Source: Rhizophagus irregularis (Eukaryota > Glomeromycota > Glomeromycetes > Glomerales > Glomeraceae). From it: a stretch of DNA of 64,000 nt. Of the stretch, positions 38,335-49,130 are shown one piece after another. The DNA lies in NCBI RefSeq assembly GCF_026210795.1, contig NC_089442.1, positions 2,604,001-2,668,000 on the forward strand. The letters are read 5' to 3'. The translations under genes were made by a program, and so were the position numbers. A model generated the notes under the pieces. The model was not told the DNA's origin. It searched no databases and saw only the letters and a list, made by a program, of their open reading frames with translations. Positions within the stretch are counted from its first letter, which is position 1. Each line of letters starts with the position of its first letter.

Positions 38335-38790
38335 ACAATTTAGATTTATTTCTCTATGTATATACATGTCTACTTCATGTTTGCACTTCTACTGTATTAC
38401 TAAATATTTTTAACAAAAAAATTGGCCCAATTCTCCATTAGATTTATTTCGGTTAGATTCATTTTCCATTAGATTTATTTCTCTATGTATATACATGTCT
38501 ACTTCATGTTTGCTTTTCTACTGTATTACTAAATATTTCTAACGAAAAAATTGGCCCAATTCTCTGCTGTTAGATTTATTTCGGTTAGATTCATTTTCAT
38601 TAGATTTATTTCTCTATGTATATACGTGTCTACTTCATGTTTGCATTTCTACTGTATTACTAAATATTTCTAATGAAAAAATTGGCCCAATTCTCTGTTA
38701 GATTTATTTCCATTAAATTTATTTCTGTTAGATTTATTACTCTATGTATATAAAAGTCTACTTCATGTTTGCACTTCTACTGGGCTTTGC
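38335..38790. repeat. ~130-bp tandem repeat, four copies
   Basis: TTTCTCTATGTATATACATG recurs near 38349, 38478, 38608 and 38738 (129-130 bp apart), each followed by TCTACTTCATGTTTGC and a TACTAAATATTTCTAA segment. The last copy is more diverged. Confidence 0.8.
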
Positions 38791-38799
38791 TTTATCCTT

Positions 38800-39062
38800 C
38801 AATTTTTTGTAATACTTGGCTACATAATAACCTCTAATGTGCATTGGGCATCTCCTACAGGCAGAAGCAGTAGGCTTGCCACAATCACTACAGAATAAAG
38901 CTTCGCACGAGCCGGCTTGAGCTGAGCCACAGTCTGGCTCGGCTTGGCTTGAAAAAAAAATTCTGGCCTGAGCCAGAATGAGCTGAGCCATAAAAAATTT
39001 CAGCTTGAGCTAAAGTGAGCTGAGCCAAGCCATTAAAAACCTGGCTTGAGCCAAGCTAAGCT
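38800..39062 (-). other. Zinc-ribbon-like fragment and GAGCC-rich repeat
   Basis: On the minus strand a short frame reads CSDCGKPTASACRRCPMH and then IRGYYVAKYYKKLKDKA, with paired CxxC motifs, but it is open only as part of a GAGCTGAGCC/CTGGCTC repeat block (about 38905-39062). Probably a piece of an old coding sequence next to a repeat. No gene is called. Confidence 0.35.
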
Positions 39063-39069
39063 CAAGCTT

Positions 39070-39945
39070 TATCTTCAGAAAAATGTTTCGCAACGTTTTT
39101 TATTAAAACATTGAAAAAAAACGTTGCGAAATGTTTTTTTTTAAATATATTATTAAGAAAAATGTTTTCGCAATGTTTTTTAATTAAAATATCGAAAAAA
39201 ACGTTTTCGCAATGTTTTTTAATTAAAACATCGAAAAAAAACGTTGCGAAATGTTTTTTTCTAACATAATACTTTGAAAAAAACGTTTTCACAACGTTTT
39301 TATTAAAACATTGAAAAAAAATGTTGCGAAACGTTTTTTTTTAAATATATTATTAATAAAAAATGTTTTCGCAATGATTTTTTATTAAAAATATCAAAAA
39401 ACGTTGTGAAACATTTTTTTTAAATATAATATTTTGAAAAAACGTTTTCGCAATGTTTTTTATTAAAATATCGAAAAAAAATGTTGCGAAACATTTTTTT
39501 CTTAAATATATTATTACGAAAAAACGTTTCACGCCATTTTTTAATTAAAACATTGAAAAAAACGTTGCAAAACATTTTTTTTAATATAATACTTTGAAAA
39601 AAACGTTTCGCAACGTTTTCATTAAAATATCGAAAAAAAACGTTGTGAACCATTTTTTTAAATATATTATTAATAAAAAACATTTTCACAACGTTTTTTT
39701 ATTAAAAATATCAAAAAAAACGTTGCGAAACATTTTTTTAAATATAATATTTTGAAAAAACGTTTTCGCAACATTTTTTATTAAAATATCGAAAAAAAAT
39801 GGTGTGAAACGTTTTTTTCTTAAATATATTATTACGAAAAAATGGTTTGCACCGTTTTTTATTAGAATATTGAAAAAAAATATTGCGAAATGTTTTTTTA
39901 ATATATTATAATACAAAAATGTTTCGCAACGTTTTTTGTATGATA
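39070..39945. repeat. ~80-bp minisatellite of AACGTTGCGAAA motifs
   Basis: AACGTTGCGAAACATTTTTT-like motifs recur near 39120, 39240, 39321, 39402, 39481, 39561, 39641, 39721, 39800 and 39881, about 80 bp apart after a first 120-bp step. Each unit also holds an inverted ATGTTTTCGCAATGTTTTT, so the array is full of small hairpins. Open frames on the minus strand are by-products of the repeat. Confidence 0.85.
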
Positions 39946-39949
39946 ACTT

Positions 39950-40135
39950 ACAAGCCAACTTCGAGCTTTTGGAGTCGAGCAAGATATCGCTTTGAAAGCT
40001 TTTTGAGCTTTTGAGTTGTTACTAGGAAACTTGATTTTCGAGCTGGCTCACGAGCTACTGAGCCAATTTAATCATGGCTCAGTTCAGCTCAGCTTGAAAA
40101 GCTCGAGCCAGCTCACGAGCTGGCTCGGCTCATAC
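39950..40135. repeat. GAGCTGGCTC-rich block
   Basis: Repeated GAGCTGGCTCACGAGC, GAGCCAGCTC and CAGCTCAGCTTG motifs. It mirrors the block at 38905-39062 in opposite orientation, so the minisatellite between them is flanked by inverted GC-richer ends, like a foldback element. Confidence 0.6.
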
Positions 40136-40453
40136 GGAGCTTTATATTCTAGTAAAGACATTCTTAAACTTAGAGTTGATAAAAATGAGACTGTTAGCAA
40201 TTTTGTGAAAACCATTAAGAAAAGTAATGTTGGTCTCGACAATACCAAATTTCTGAAAGTAGATCTTTCTTCTGACGAGCTGAGTGATAGGCTAGCTTTG
40301 CTTGAAGCTGATCCTTTTACTAATATTAAAAAGACACTAAATGGTGAAGAGTTGAATGCAAATAAGACTACTATTCTAGAATACTTTGATACTGGAAAGT
40401 ATTATATTGTCATCGTATCTCCTTTTCCCCGCTTTACCCTGCAACTTTTTTAG
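40136..40453 (+). pseudogene. Truncated Crinkler (CRN) N-terminal domain
   Basis: The frame reads SKDILKLRVDKNETVSNFVK, then LKVDLSSDELSDRLALLEAD, LNGEELNANKT and ILEYFDTGKYYIVIVSP before a stop. This matches the ubiquitin-like N-terminal domain of Crinkler proteins, which serves as a secretion/translocation or interaction module and is abundant in Rhizophagus (family knowledge). The normal start (Met and the first beta strand) is absent: the GAGCTC repeat block runs directly into it. No C-terminal effector domain follows. It is a domain fragment, not a working gene. Confidence 0.75.
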
Positions 40454-40556
40454 ACAAATGTATTAGACTAAGAATATATCCAGTATGATTTTCATATATA
40501 AAATAAAATCTTACATCACAAAAAGAGTTTGTCCATATCATTATCCATTACAGGTG

Positions 40557-41018
40557 TTATTGCCGTTTTCAGAAATGTTGACATTAGAATGTTGATCATT
40601 TCTATAAATCAACAATACGACCGACACACTGAACACAGCAATTAAAATTAAAAAAAAACAAATTTTCCTTTAAAAAAAGCAAAATTAAAACTTTAGTAAT
40701 ATATTTTTAGGTAGTGTGCATAAAAAAATGTATAAAAATTATATTATTTGCATATATGTATTCACTTGCATTTGCTTGTATTTGCCAATGTTCAGTATGT
40801 TCAATGTGTTCGTTTGTGTTTGGTGTGTGTTTGGTACAAATTTTCATATTTTTAATTTTATTCATATTTAAAAAGTGACAAAAATAGTTTTTATATAAAG
40901 TTATGCATGAATACTTCAAGTTTGCATAATTTTTTGTATGTGTTCACGGTGTGTTCAGTGTGTTTGGTATAAAATGGTCAAAATTTCAGATTGTCAACAT
41001 TTCTGAAAACGGCAATAA
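40557..41018. repeat. Perfect 27-bp inverted repeat, 408 bp apart
   Basis: TTATTGCCGTTTTCAGAAAT at 40557-40583 is repeated as its complement at 40992-41018, 27 of 27 bp. The right copy contains the last codons of the decayed minus-strand gene ending at 40986. Just inside, GACACACTGAACAC and its complement GTGTTCAGTGTGT also face each other. The segment therefore has nested inverted ends. Confidence 0.8.
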
Positions 41019-42079
41019 ATCATCATCGGGTAAATGTAACCACTCATGTAAATCCTCAGTATTATCATCAGCAAAAGGAATAAACGAACAGATCTTTCTC
41101 TGTACTTTTTCCTGTTCAACAAACTCATTTCGGATGACTGCAAAAAAATTGAAGATTTTTGCGTAGCATGTTATGGCTTCAAAGAAAAAAGGAATCACAC
41201 ATGAGGCCAATTCAATGGCTAAATACTTTTTTTTCTCAACAAGGGAAATAGCAAATAATGTAATCTGATCACTAACAATTTGAATGCTATACATTCTTAC
41301 TTTCTTGGCATCTTTGATCGGGCAATCTAAATTGTCAGAAAGCATTTTACACAGACTGCAAACAGCCATCATGAGTAATTTTTTTGCATTACCAACTGTA
41401 TCCTTTTAGTAGATTTATAAGGTGACTCTGATACTTCAATCTTTAATAATTCATTCATATCTGATAATCTCAGAACAAGTACATCTATTTTGCGACGATT
41501 AATATTGCCATAAATATTTTATTAACTTCTTTAATTGATTCAACGTCCTTTTTAATCCATTTATACTTTACTTCAGGAAAGGCATTTAACAATATACGAT
41601 CTTTCTTTCATATCCCTATCTAGAACCTTTGGTGTCAAATATTTGAACATTGCAACAAAATCAAGTAAGGTATGTCTTATGAAAAAAAGGAACCTAGCTT
41701 TCTCAGTTGTTTCGTTGTCTTTTTCAGTTACTGTCTTTTCCACTATTTTTGAAAAAATTTCTGAATAGTCCGACTAAAAAATTACTTCAAGTTTTTTATT
41801 TATTAAGTCCTTTAAAACTAATTTATTTCGCAGTTGAAGAATTCTTTCGATTTCCTCATATAATTTCTTTTCTGTGATTTGTTGAACGAGGTGTATTGTT
41901 GCATTGAAGACACAAATAACATGTGTAAAATATTGATTAAATGTTGTGTTTGTAATGATGGGCTTATTGGATGTTACGATCAAAGTATTTGTAACTATTG
42001 ATGTTGTAGGATATGGTGTACTTTCATACGAATTATTCTCTTCATGGACATATTGTTTTGATCTTGCATTTTTATATGG
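40986..42079 (-). pseudogene. 3' part of a decayed host gene interrupted by element A
   Basis: On the minus strand readable pieces run from NARSKQYVHEENNSYES near 42070 through FNQYFTHVICVFNATIHLVQ, FFIRHTLLDFVAMFKYLTPK and RRKIDVLVLRLSDMNELLKI to CKMLSDNLDCPIKDAKKVRM and a final LLPFSEMLTI stop at 40986. In-frame stops and frameshifts separate them, for example a TAG after KKLEVIF. The middle part has a DVLVLR...LLKIEVS arrangement that resembles a PD-(D/E)XK nuclease core. The beginning of the gene is proposed to be at 60388-61398 on the far side of element A. Function is unknown; the joining is an inference. Confidence 0.65.
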
Positions 42080-42318
42080 TACAGAACCTCTATAATAGGA
42101 ACTTAAAAAAATTTAAATAAAATTTGACTCTATGATCAGATTTTAATTTTATAAAAAGATTAAACTCTATTTATTAAAAGGAATTGATTTATATATATAA
42201 AAAAAAAAAGTCTCAATTTTTTCAGATTATGTAAGCATCACGTGATACTACATATATTAGCCAATCAGAATTAGGATTTTATAAGTTACATAATATAAAA
42301 TTTATATAATATATTTAT

Positions 42319-42611
42319 TTATTGTATTTCATTATAAATTGAATTAGGTACACGACAATGAGATTTATATTTTTTAACAGCAAATTCAGCCATTTTTCCA
42401 GTAATTCCCTTTCTGTAAATATCCATATATTCCCATGATTTTCTTGCAAATTTCTAATTGTAATTAATGAAACTGAATCTAATGCTTCTGGTACAATTTT
42501 TTGTAAATCTAACCATATATAATTACAATTATCTCTTGTATATTTTTTTGCTACTCTCCAATACATTTCAATAAAATTTAATTCACAATGGTATTTTGGA
42601 TAAAAAATACA
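42319..42611 (-). pseudogene. C-terminal part of element A's DDE transposase
   Basis: The minus-strand frame reads CIFYPKYHCELNFIEMYWRV, KKYTRDNCNYIW, ALDSVSLITIR, then after a one-base deletion FARKSWEYMDIYRKGITGKM and AEFAVKKYKSH to a stop at 42319. CELNFIEMYW with its final Asp/Glu is the last catalytic block of this fungal transposase family (DDE superfamily endonuclease type). The N-terminal part is at 57961-60003; the two parts abut exactly when element B is removed. Confidence 0.85.
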
Positions 42612-42724
42612 TATACAGTCAACTCTCTTTATAGTCACACATTTGGAACAGTCTATATTTGGTGATTATAAAGAGATGTGACTATATAAAAAATTTCTTA
42701 CTTTGCTGAAACTTGGAGTTTACA

Positions 42725-43545
42725 ATCGATATTAATTAGATATCGCAATGATATCATTACGATATCATTACGATATTTTGATAAAAAATAGATTCGACGT
42801 CGTTAAGTTAATCGTAACTGTATTTAATCGACATCGATTAGTTCGATATCTCTGCGATATCGCTGCGATCATTATGCGATGTAAATATTATCACGTAACC
42901 ACATCGTAGTGATGTCGTATTAACATTGAATTAATATTACAAAAATATTTGACATTTATTTGATATCGTAACCATGTCGTAGTGATATTGTATTAATATT
43001 GTCAAAATATTTGACATTTTATTTGATATCGTAACCACATCGTAGTGATATCATATTAACATCGAATTAATATTGCAAAAATATTTGACATTTTATTTGA
43101 TATCGTAACCACATCGTAGTGATGTCGTATTAACATTGAATTAATATTACAAAATATTTGACATTTTATTTGATATCGTACCCACATCGTAGTGATATCA
43201 TATTAACATCGAATTAATATTGCAAAATATTTGACATTTTATTTTGATATCATAACCACATCGTAGCCATATCGTAGTGATATCATATTAACATCGAATT
43301 AATATTGCAAAAATATTAAAAATATTTTACATCTATTTGATATCGTAGCCACATCGTAGTGATGTCGTATTAACATTGAATTAATATTACAATTTTATTT
43401 GATATCGTAACTACATCATAATAATATCATATTAATATCGAATTAATATTACAAAAAATGTTTTACATTTATTTAATATCGTAACTACATCGTAATGATA
43501 TTATATTAACACCGAATTAACATCACAAAAATATTTTTATTGTAA
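42725..43545. repeat. GATATCG satellite near the left end of element B
   Basis: Units of about 65-85 bp built from GATATCGTAACCACATCGTA, GTGATATCATATTAACATCG and AATTAATATTGCAAAAATAT; the CATCGTAGTGAT core occurs near 42903, 43039, 43113, 43184, 43267 and 43353 among others. Related to the arrays at 806 and 55640 by the GATATC and CATATTAACATCG-type motifs. Confidence 0.85.
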
Positions 43546-44834
43546 TATATGTTTATTATTTATTATACATTAATAATAATAATTTTTTATTAGTGGATTA
43601 TTATGGGTGAGTGGAGTACATTTCTTTTCTTCCTTTTTTTTTTATTCTTTTCTTCTCTTTTTTATTCTTTTCTTCTCGTATGTGAGTGGATGGATACGTC
43701 ATTTTCAATTTTTAAAATATATATATATATATATAAAAAAAATAAAAAAAACAATCATGATTAATAAAATGTACTCTTTGTAAAATATATTTAAAATTTA
43801 ATACATAACCTTGGGATAATAGTTAGAGCAGGTAATTCCGGGATTTTGTAAAGAATAATAAAAATGATAATATTTTTAAGTTAGTTCTTTCTTTAAATTT
43901 TTTTGAAAGTGTTTTGTTTCTTAAAATCATAATATTGTAAAAAAATGCTGGTTGCTACGACTGATGGACAACGACAAATTGTCAGGCTACCCCCGGACAA
44001 AGTAATTGGAAGGCGGAAAATGCCATAAATATCCAGCCCTATTTTACAACATTTTCTTCCAGGCTAAAGCAAATATTACAAAAGAAATTGCAAATATATT
44101 TAACAAGCAATAGATACATGGCCGTTGAAAAATATATTCACACTTCATATTGTAATATCACAGTCTAACAAAGAAATTGCAAATATATTTAACAAGCAAT
44201 AGATACATGGCCGTTGAAAAATATATTCACATTTATACCACAGTCTAACAAAAAAATACTCAAACCACAACATATTGTAAAAAAAATATGAAAAATACGC
44301 GTATATCCTATTTTCATACCTTGCTTAACAGCTCCACTATTTATTTAAAAACCGGCTTTTTTCTCTTTTGTATGTGGGTAGGTGGGTACATTTTTCCTTT
44401 CTTTTATTCTTTTCTTTCGTATGTGAGTGGCGGGTACATTTTCTTTTCTTTATTCTTGCTTTTATTCTTGCTTTTCGTATGTGGGTGTCTTTACTATGTT
44501 GAATATATAAACTAAAGTGTCCCAAAGTATTGTTAATATTGTAAAAAGATAATTAAAGTATACTTTAAAAAGAAAAAAGAAGAGACGAACTAAAATACCG
44601 TAAAGTATTAATATAAAAAACAAGAGAAAAGCGTATTTTTGAAAATAAACAAAAAAAATCTCATTAATAAACGCGAATTTTAGCTATTTTTAGATATCAC
44701 ATGCATGTAATTAAAGTGATTTTAATTGGTTAATTTTAATTTATTATTACATCATGCATATGATTTTATTGGTTAAAATTTTATACGATACAAATTAAAA
44801 TAATTATTTTATTATATTTATATAATTAATATAA
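43546..44834. other. Non-coding part of element B with an 89-bp duplication
   Basis: A segment beginning AAAGAAATTGCAAATATATT is present at 44081 and again at 44170 (89 bp apart), nearly identical. CTTTTCTTCTC- and GTGGGTGGGTACATTTTC-like stretches recur around 43600-43690 and 44370-44490. No gene is supported. Confidence 0.55.
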
Positions 44835-47800
44835 TTATATGGCTGTAAAATAAAAATTATTTTTTATCCAAATTCTATTTGTAGTATCGTGATTTGGTAG
44901 TTGGCACCTTTCTGAATTACAATTATGAATAAAATGTACTTTTTGAACATTATCTATTACAGTAATTGGAAAAATACGTCTCCATTTATCTCCCTGTTGG
45001 CTTGGAGACGGTAAAGTGGACATTTTAATACTGAATGTTCAACCATAGTATCTTCAAACCAATCTACAACAATAAATGCATAATATTTGTTATTGTTACC
45101 CTTATGTTGAAAGATACCTTTGATTATTGCATAAGATTCTTCATGATCTTCTTCATAAATTGTGATAAAATCATCAAAATGTAGGTGAACTTTTGAAAGG
45201 ATACCATTTTCTTCTTCAATCATATATGATGCAAATTTGTACCAACTAATTGAAGAGTTTATAAGTGCCGCCTCAAACTTCATATCCACATAAGATAAAA
45301 ACAATTCAGTTTTAAAATTATGTAAAGTTAAAAGAAGTTTATCACGTTCCTGCTTTGGCATTCTTTTTTTTAATGAAATATTGGAAATAAAGTTTACTGG
45401 AGATATAACTAAATTAAAAGATTAGTAAATATAAATATCAAACATGTATTATTATATGCAATAAAATACTTACTTTTTGTATCATCATCATCGTCTTGAA
45501 CTTGTTCAGTTGCTTCAGTTGAATATTTATCTTCTGTAACATACCAATTTAAAAATAATTGTCCAAAATTTGAATTTGTAAATCCAGTACAAGATCTATT
45601 AAATCTTGGATCAATACCACCATCTGCTAAATGTCGAATTGCAAATAAAGTATTGTAACGCTTTAATAAATCTAAATCTATGTTTTTGCAATTAGTTTTT
45701 GGTACCATCCCCTTAAAAATACGATGGACCATTTCTTTTATACCAACTTGGGTATTAATAAGTGTTCAAAGGTTTTAGCATGCATCAAAAGATGCATATT
45801 AACGTGTATGTTTGGTAAATTAACAAAATTTACAAAAACCTATAAAAAGTAAAATATTGTTAATTATTTGAAATTATTCCACATTTCAATATCAAATTTG
45901 TAACTATACCTTTGGAAGGATTGAAAACTCTTCTTCAAGACATTGTTGCAATTCCTCATAGCTATTTGATGTAAATTTCTTGTTAAAAACTGCTTTCATA
46001 GTTTTTGCAACATGTATCCAACAAGATATAATAATTTTTGGAACTGAACTAACTCGAAATGCATCAATTCGTTGAATCATGGCTGTTTCATTACGTTTGA
46101 TACTTGATTCTTTTAAAAACTGGTTTAACAAAAATGGCATAATCATAGCTAATCTAAGTAAATCCGACATCATAAAACTATTGTAGTGAGTAATCGGATT
46201 TGGTAAGCGAGACCATCTTTTTGGGATTTCAAAATTTTTCCAAATTTCGATAAAATTATCTTCTCCTTCTCGTGAAAATAATTCACAAGTTAATTTTAGT
46301 AGCCGCCCAATCTTTCCTGCAGTCACATGATAAACATCCTGCGGCGTCTGTAAATGTCTTTCCCTTTTTAATTTATCTAAAATACTAGGTAATGATCGTA
46401 AACCATATTCCGTACAAAGTTGATGTCTTGACATTATAGTCTCGTGAGAAATTTTTAAGATTTCTTCGTCTGTAATATGATGATAACGTAATGTTGTTAC
46501 GATATCCTGATTGTGAGCACTAAGGTTGCTTGCCGAAACCTAGGGGTTTAGGCAAGATGGCGTTTCGCCGAAAAGTGAAATTCTGCCGAAACTATATTAA
46601 AGTTATATTAAAAAACTGGCGAAACTTTGGAGAATGGCGAAACTGCCGAAACTTATTATAAATGCCGAAACTGCCGAAACTCTGCTGAAACTATAATAAA
46701 TCTATAGTAAAATTTTGACGAAACTAATCGTAGGATTTTGAAGAGGTTTAGACAAGCAACCTTAGTGAGCACTCAATGATTCTTTAGTAGTTTTACAAGT
46801 ACGACAACCCTTATTTGCATTATGTCTAAATTTATTTTTTAAAAAATTTTAATAGTTGTCATAAAATTATATTATTATATTATTAACTAAGTTGAAAAAA
46901 TACCTTAGTACTCCTGTCATATCGTTACCTGGAGGTAAATCTGCCGTAACAACGCCTAAACCAGCAATTATCCATGCATCTTGTCCTTGGACAGTCATCA
47001 CCTTTCCTTTCTCTAATTCCTTCATTTCTGAAATGAATGGTATCATAAATTCGTCAAATTTTCCTCCAAATGGGATAAACCCAATAACAAAATAGTTCTT
47101 TATTAGCTTTCTTTGATGTGCTGGCATATTTCCAAACTGTACATAAACACCACCTAGAGAATGGTATACATTTCTAAATGTACCAAAATCATCATAATAA
47201 AGATCTAAAAACAGCTTATAGATTGGCATAGATGATGATGGTGGATTTCTAATAGAAATGTAATCAGATGGATGTAGGTATGAAAGCTTTACATTACGAA
47301 CGTGCCAACGGTCATTACATTTATAAATTATTTCACTAATCCGCAATGAACCATCAGGAATATTTTGATGTTCGAAACATCATCAATATAGTTACTTTTT
47401 CTAAAATTTGAGAAGTCATTATAATTAAAAATCGTTCGTCTTGTAACCATACTTCACCGGTAATAGAACGACGTTGTCTTGGTAACCCTTTTAAATTTCC
47501 GGGTAAATCACTATATTCCAAAATTTTTTGAATTCGTAACTGATAATATCCATCATGATTTTTTAAAATTGATCTTAATCTTCCAAGTTTTTTTTGACCA
47601 TTATCATCATGATAGTAAACAAAATCACCAGATCGGTACAATACTATTTATTAAAAATAAATAACTTTAATAAATATTATCAATGATAATAAATTATAAT
47701 TGTATCAAAGTGTATTAATTTATAACCTTCTGATATTAATATTTCGTGTTGTCCAAAAAGTGGGGATTCCCCCCATAAATTTCCATGCCAAAATTCTGAT

Positions 47801-48719
47801 TTTTCTTCAGAATTAATGCCGGGTCCAAAATACATATGCTTCATTAGCATCGGATTATTAAGAACACGCCATATAATTTCACTAATTGAGAGTTGATACG
47901 AAAGTTTTGATCCTCGTGAGGTTGATGGAGTTTTTTTTGGTGAAATTTTAATAGACTTTGTTATTATTGGTAGGAGAGGAAGACGTTTTCTCCATGATTG
48001 GAATCTTCAGATATTTTTTACCACATGGGTAGGTTCAAATTGAGAATTGTGAATGATATCGACAAGATCTTCATATGCTTTCGTAGAAACATTATGTTTC
48101 GAAGCCAGCAAAATAATGCCGTAGTTGTATAATTATCAAAGTACGGTGCAAATAGACCATTGCAGAACGGTATCTTGTCTTCATCTAACGCTTCAACGAT
48201 TTGATGTATTTCTTCCTCTTCGTTATTACGTTCCTCTTCATCGTTATTACGTTCCTTTTCATCATAATTACGTTCCTCTTCATCGTTATTACGTTCCTCT
48301 TCCACTTGATTATTATTATCATCATTATTACCTTCATCCTCCTCCTCTTCGTCATTGTTTTCATTATTATCTTCCTCCTCTTCCTCCTCTTCATAATTGT
48401 ATTCGTTATCACTTTCTTCTTCCTCTTCAGTATCAGATGAATTGACATTATCTTGCGAAAATATCATCTCATCATTGTAGTCTTGAGGATTAATTGATCC
48501 ATATGCATTATCGTCATCATTAATGTCTTGAAAACTTAAATCATCTTTATGATCATACTGAAAGTCCATGTCATCGTTATCATTATCAGGTGAACGTATA
48601 GGCGAACGAATTGCCACTCTCTCGTCAGAATCTGTTGTCTCATTAGGTTTGCTGTAAGAAAACCGATTTCGAATTCGAATTGGCTCTATTGGCTTGTTGT
48701 GACTATATCGTCTTCTCAT
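44835..48719 (-). pseudogene. Decayed Tnp2-like transposase gene with BAH-like region
   Basis: Starting at 48719 the minus strand encodes a basic then very acidic N-terminus, a region with WHGNLWGESPLFGQH, a BAH-like piece (YRSGDFVYYHDDNGQKKLGR), a core reading LGGVYVQFGNMPAHQRKLIK, then IAGLGVVTADLPPGND and GCRTCKTTKES, and a long helical C-terminal part (RLPNPITHYNSFMMSDLLRL, VNMHLLMHAKTFEHL) to a stop at 44835. The order of the ADLPPGN and CxxC blocks resembles Tnp2/CMC transposases, a remote likeness by eye. Lesions: one-base deletions near 48075, 45765 and 45000, shifts near 47385, an in-frame TGA near 48012, and a MITE at 46521. Introns are visible at about 46820-46910 and 45850-45910. 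It cannot make a full protein. Confidence 0.75.
46521..46764. mobile_element. 244-bp hAT-type MITE with perfect 8-bp target duplication
   Basis: Ends are TAAGGTTGCTTGCCGAAACC on the left and its imperfect complement GACAAGCAACCTTA on the right. The 8-bp target duplication GTGAGCAC is at 46513-46520 and 46765-46772, identical. The interior repeats GCCGAAACT many times and has no gene. Removing the element and one duplication restores an uninterrupted reading frame (KESLSAHNQDIVTT) of the surrounding pseudogene. Confidence 0.93.
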
Positions 48720-48779
48720 CTTTATAACAATTTAAAATAATTCAAATTTAATTAGAATTTTATAAATTCAATTAGAACT

Positions 48780-49130
48780 AAATTTATTAAATACTATTAG
48801 TGTGTCGGCAAAAAAAAAATGCAATTAAGTAATCAATTCGGTTAAATTACTGCCGATTTGGCTACACAAAATTTAGGGTCAATTATACCGGCTGTATATG
48901 GTTAATGACAATTGGTATGACAAATAATATTATCGAAAATAGTCATTTATTGAATGAAAATAAAATAAAATATATAATAATATAAAACATAATAATAAAA
49001 TAAAATAAAACATATAATAATATAAACATAATAATAATAAAATAAAATAAAACATAATATTAAAATAAAATAAAACATAATAATAAAATAAAATAAAATA
49101 TATTAAAATAATAAAATAAAAAATAAAAAA
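48780..49130. repeat. AATAAAATAAAAT low-complexity tract
   Basis: Positions ~48950-49130 are almost only AATAAAATAAAAT and ATAATAATA repeats. This lies just downstream of the Myb/SANT-RS gene and upstream of the Tnp2-like gene. No coding content. Confidence 0.7.

Noticed and set aside
39062-39982. Three minus-strand frames with FFFDVLIKKHCENVFF-like repeats
   Set aside because: They arise from the AACGTTGCGAAA minisatellite; composition is not protein-like.
48185-48448. Open frames opposite and beside the acidic tract of the Tnp2-like gene
   Set aside because: Shadows of a GAA/GAT-rich low-complexity coding stretch.
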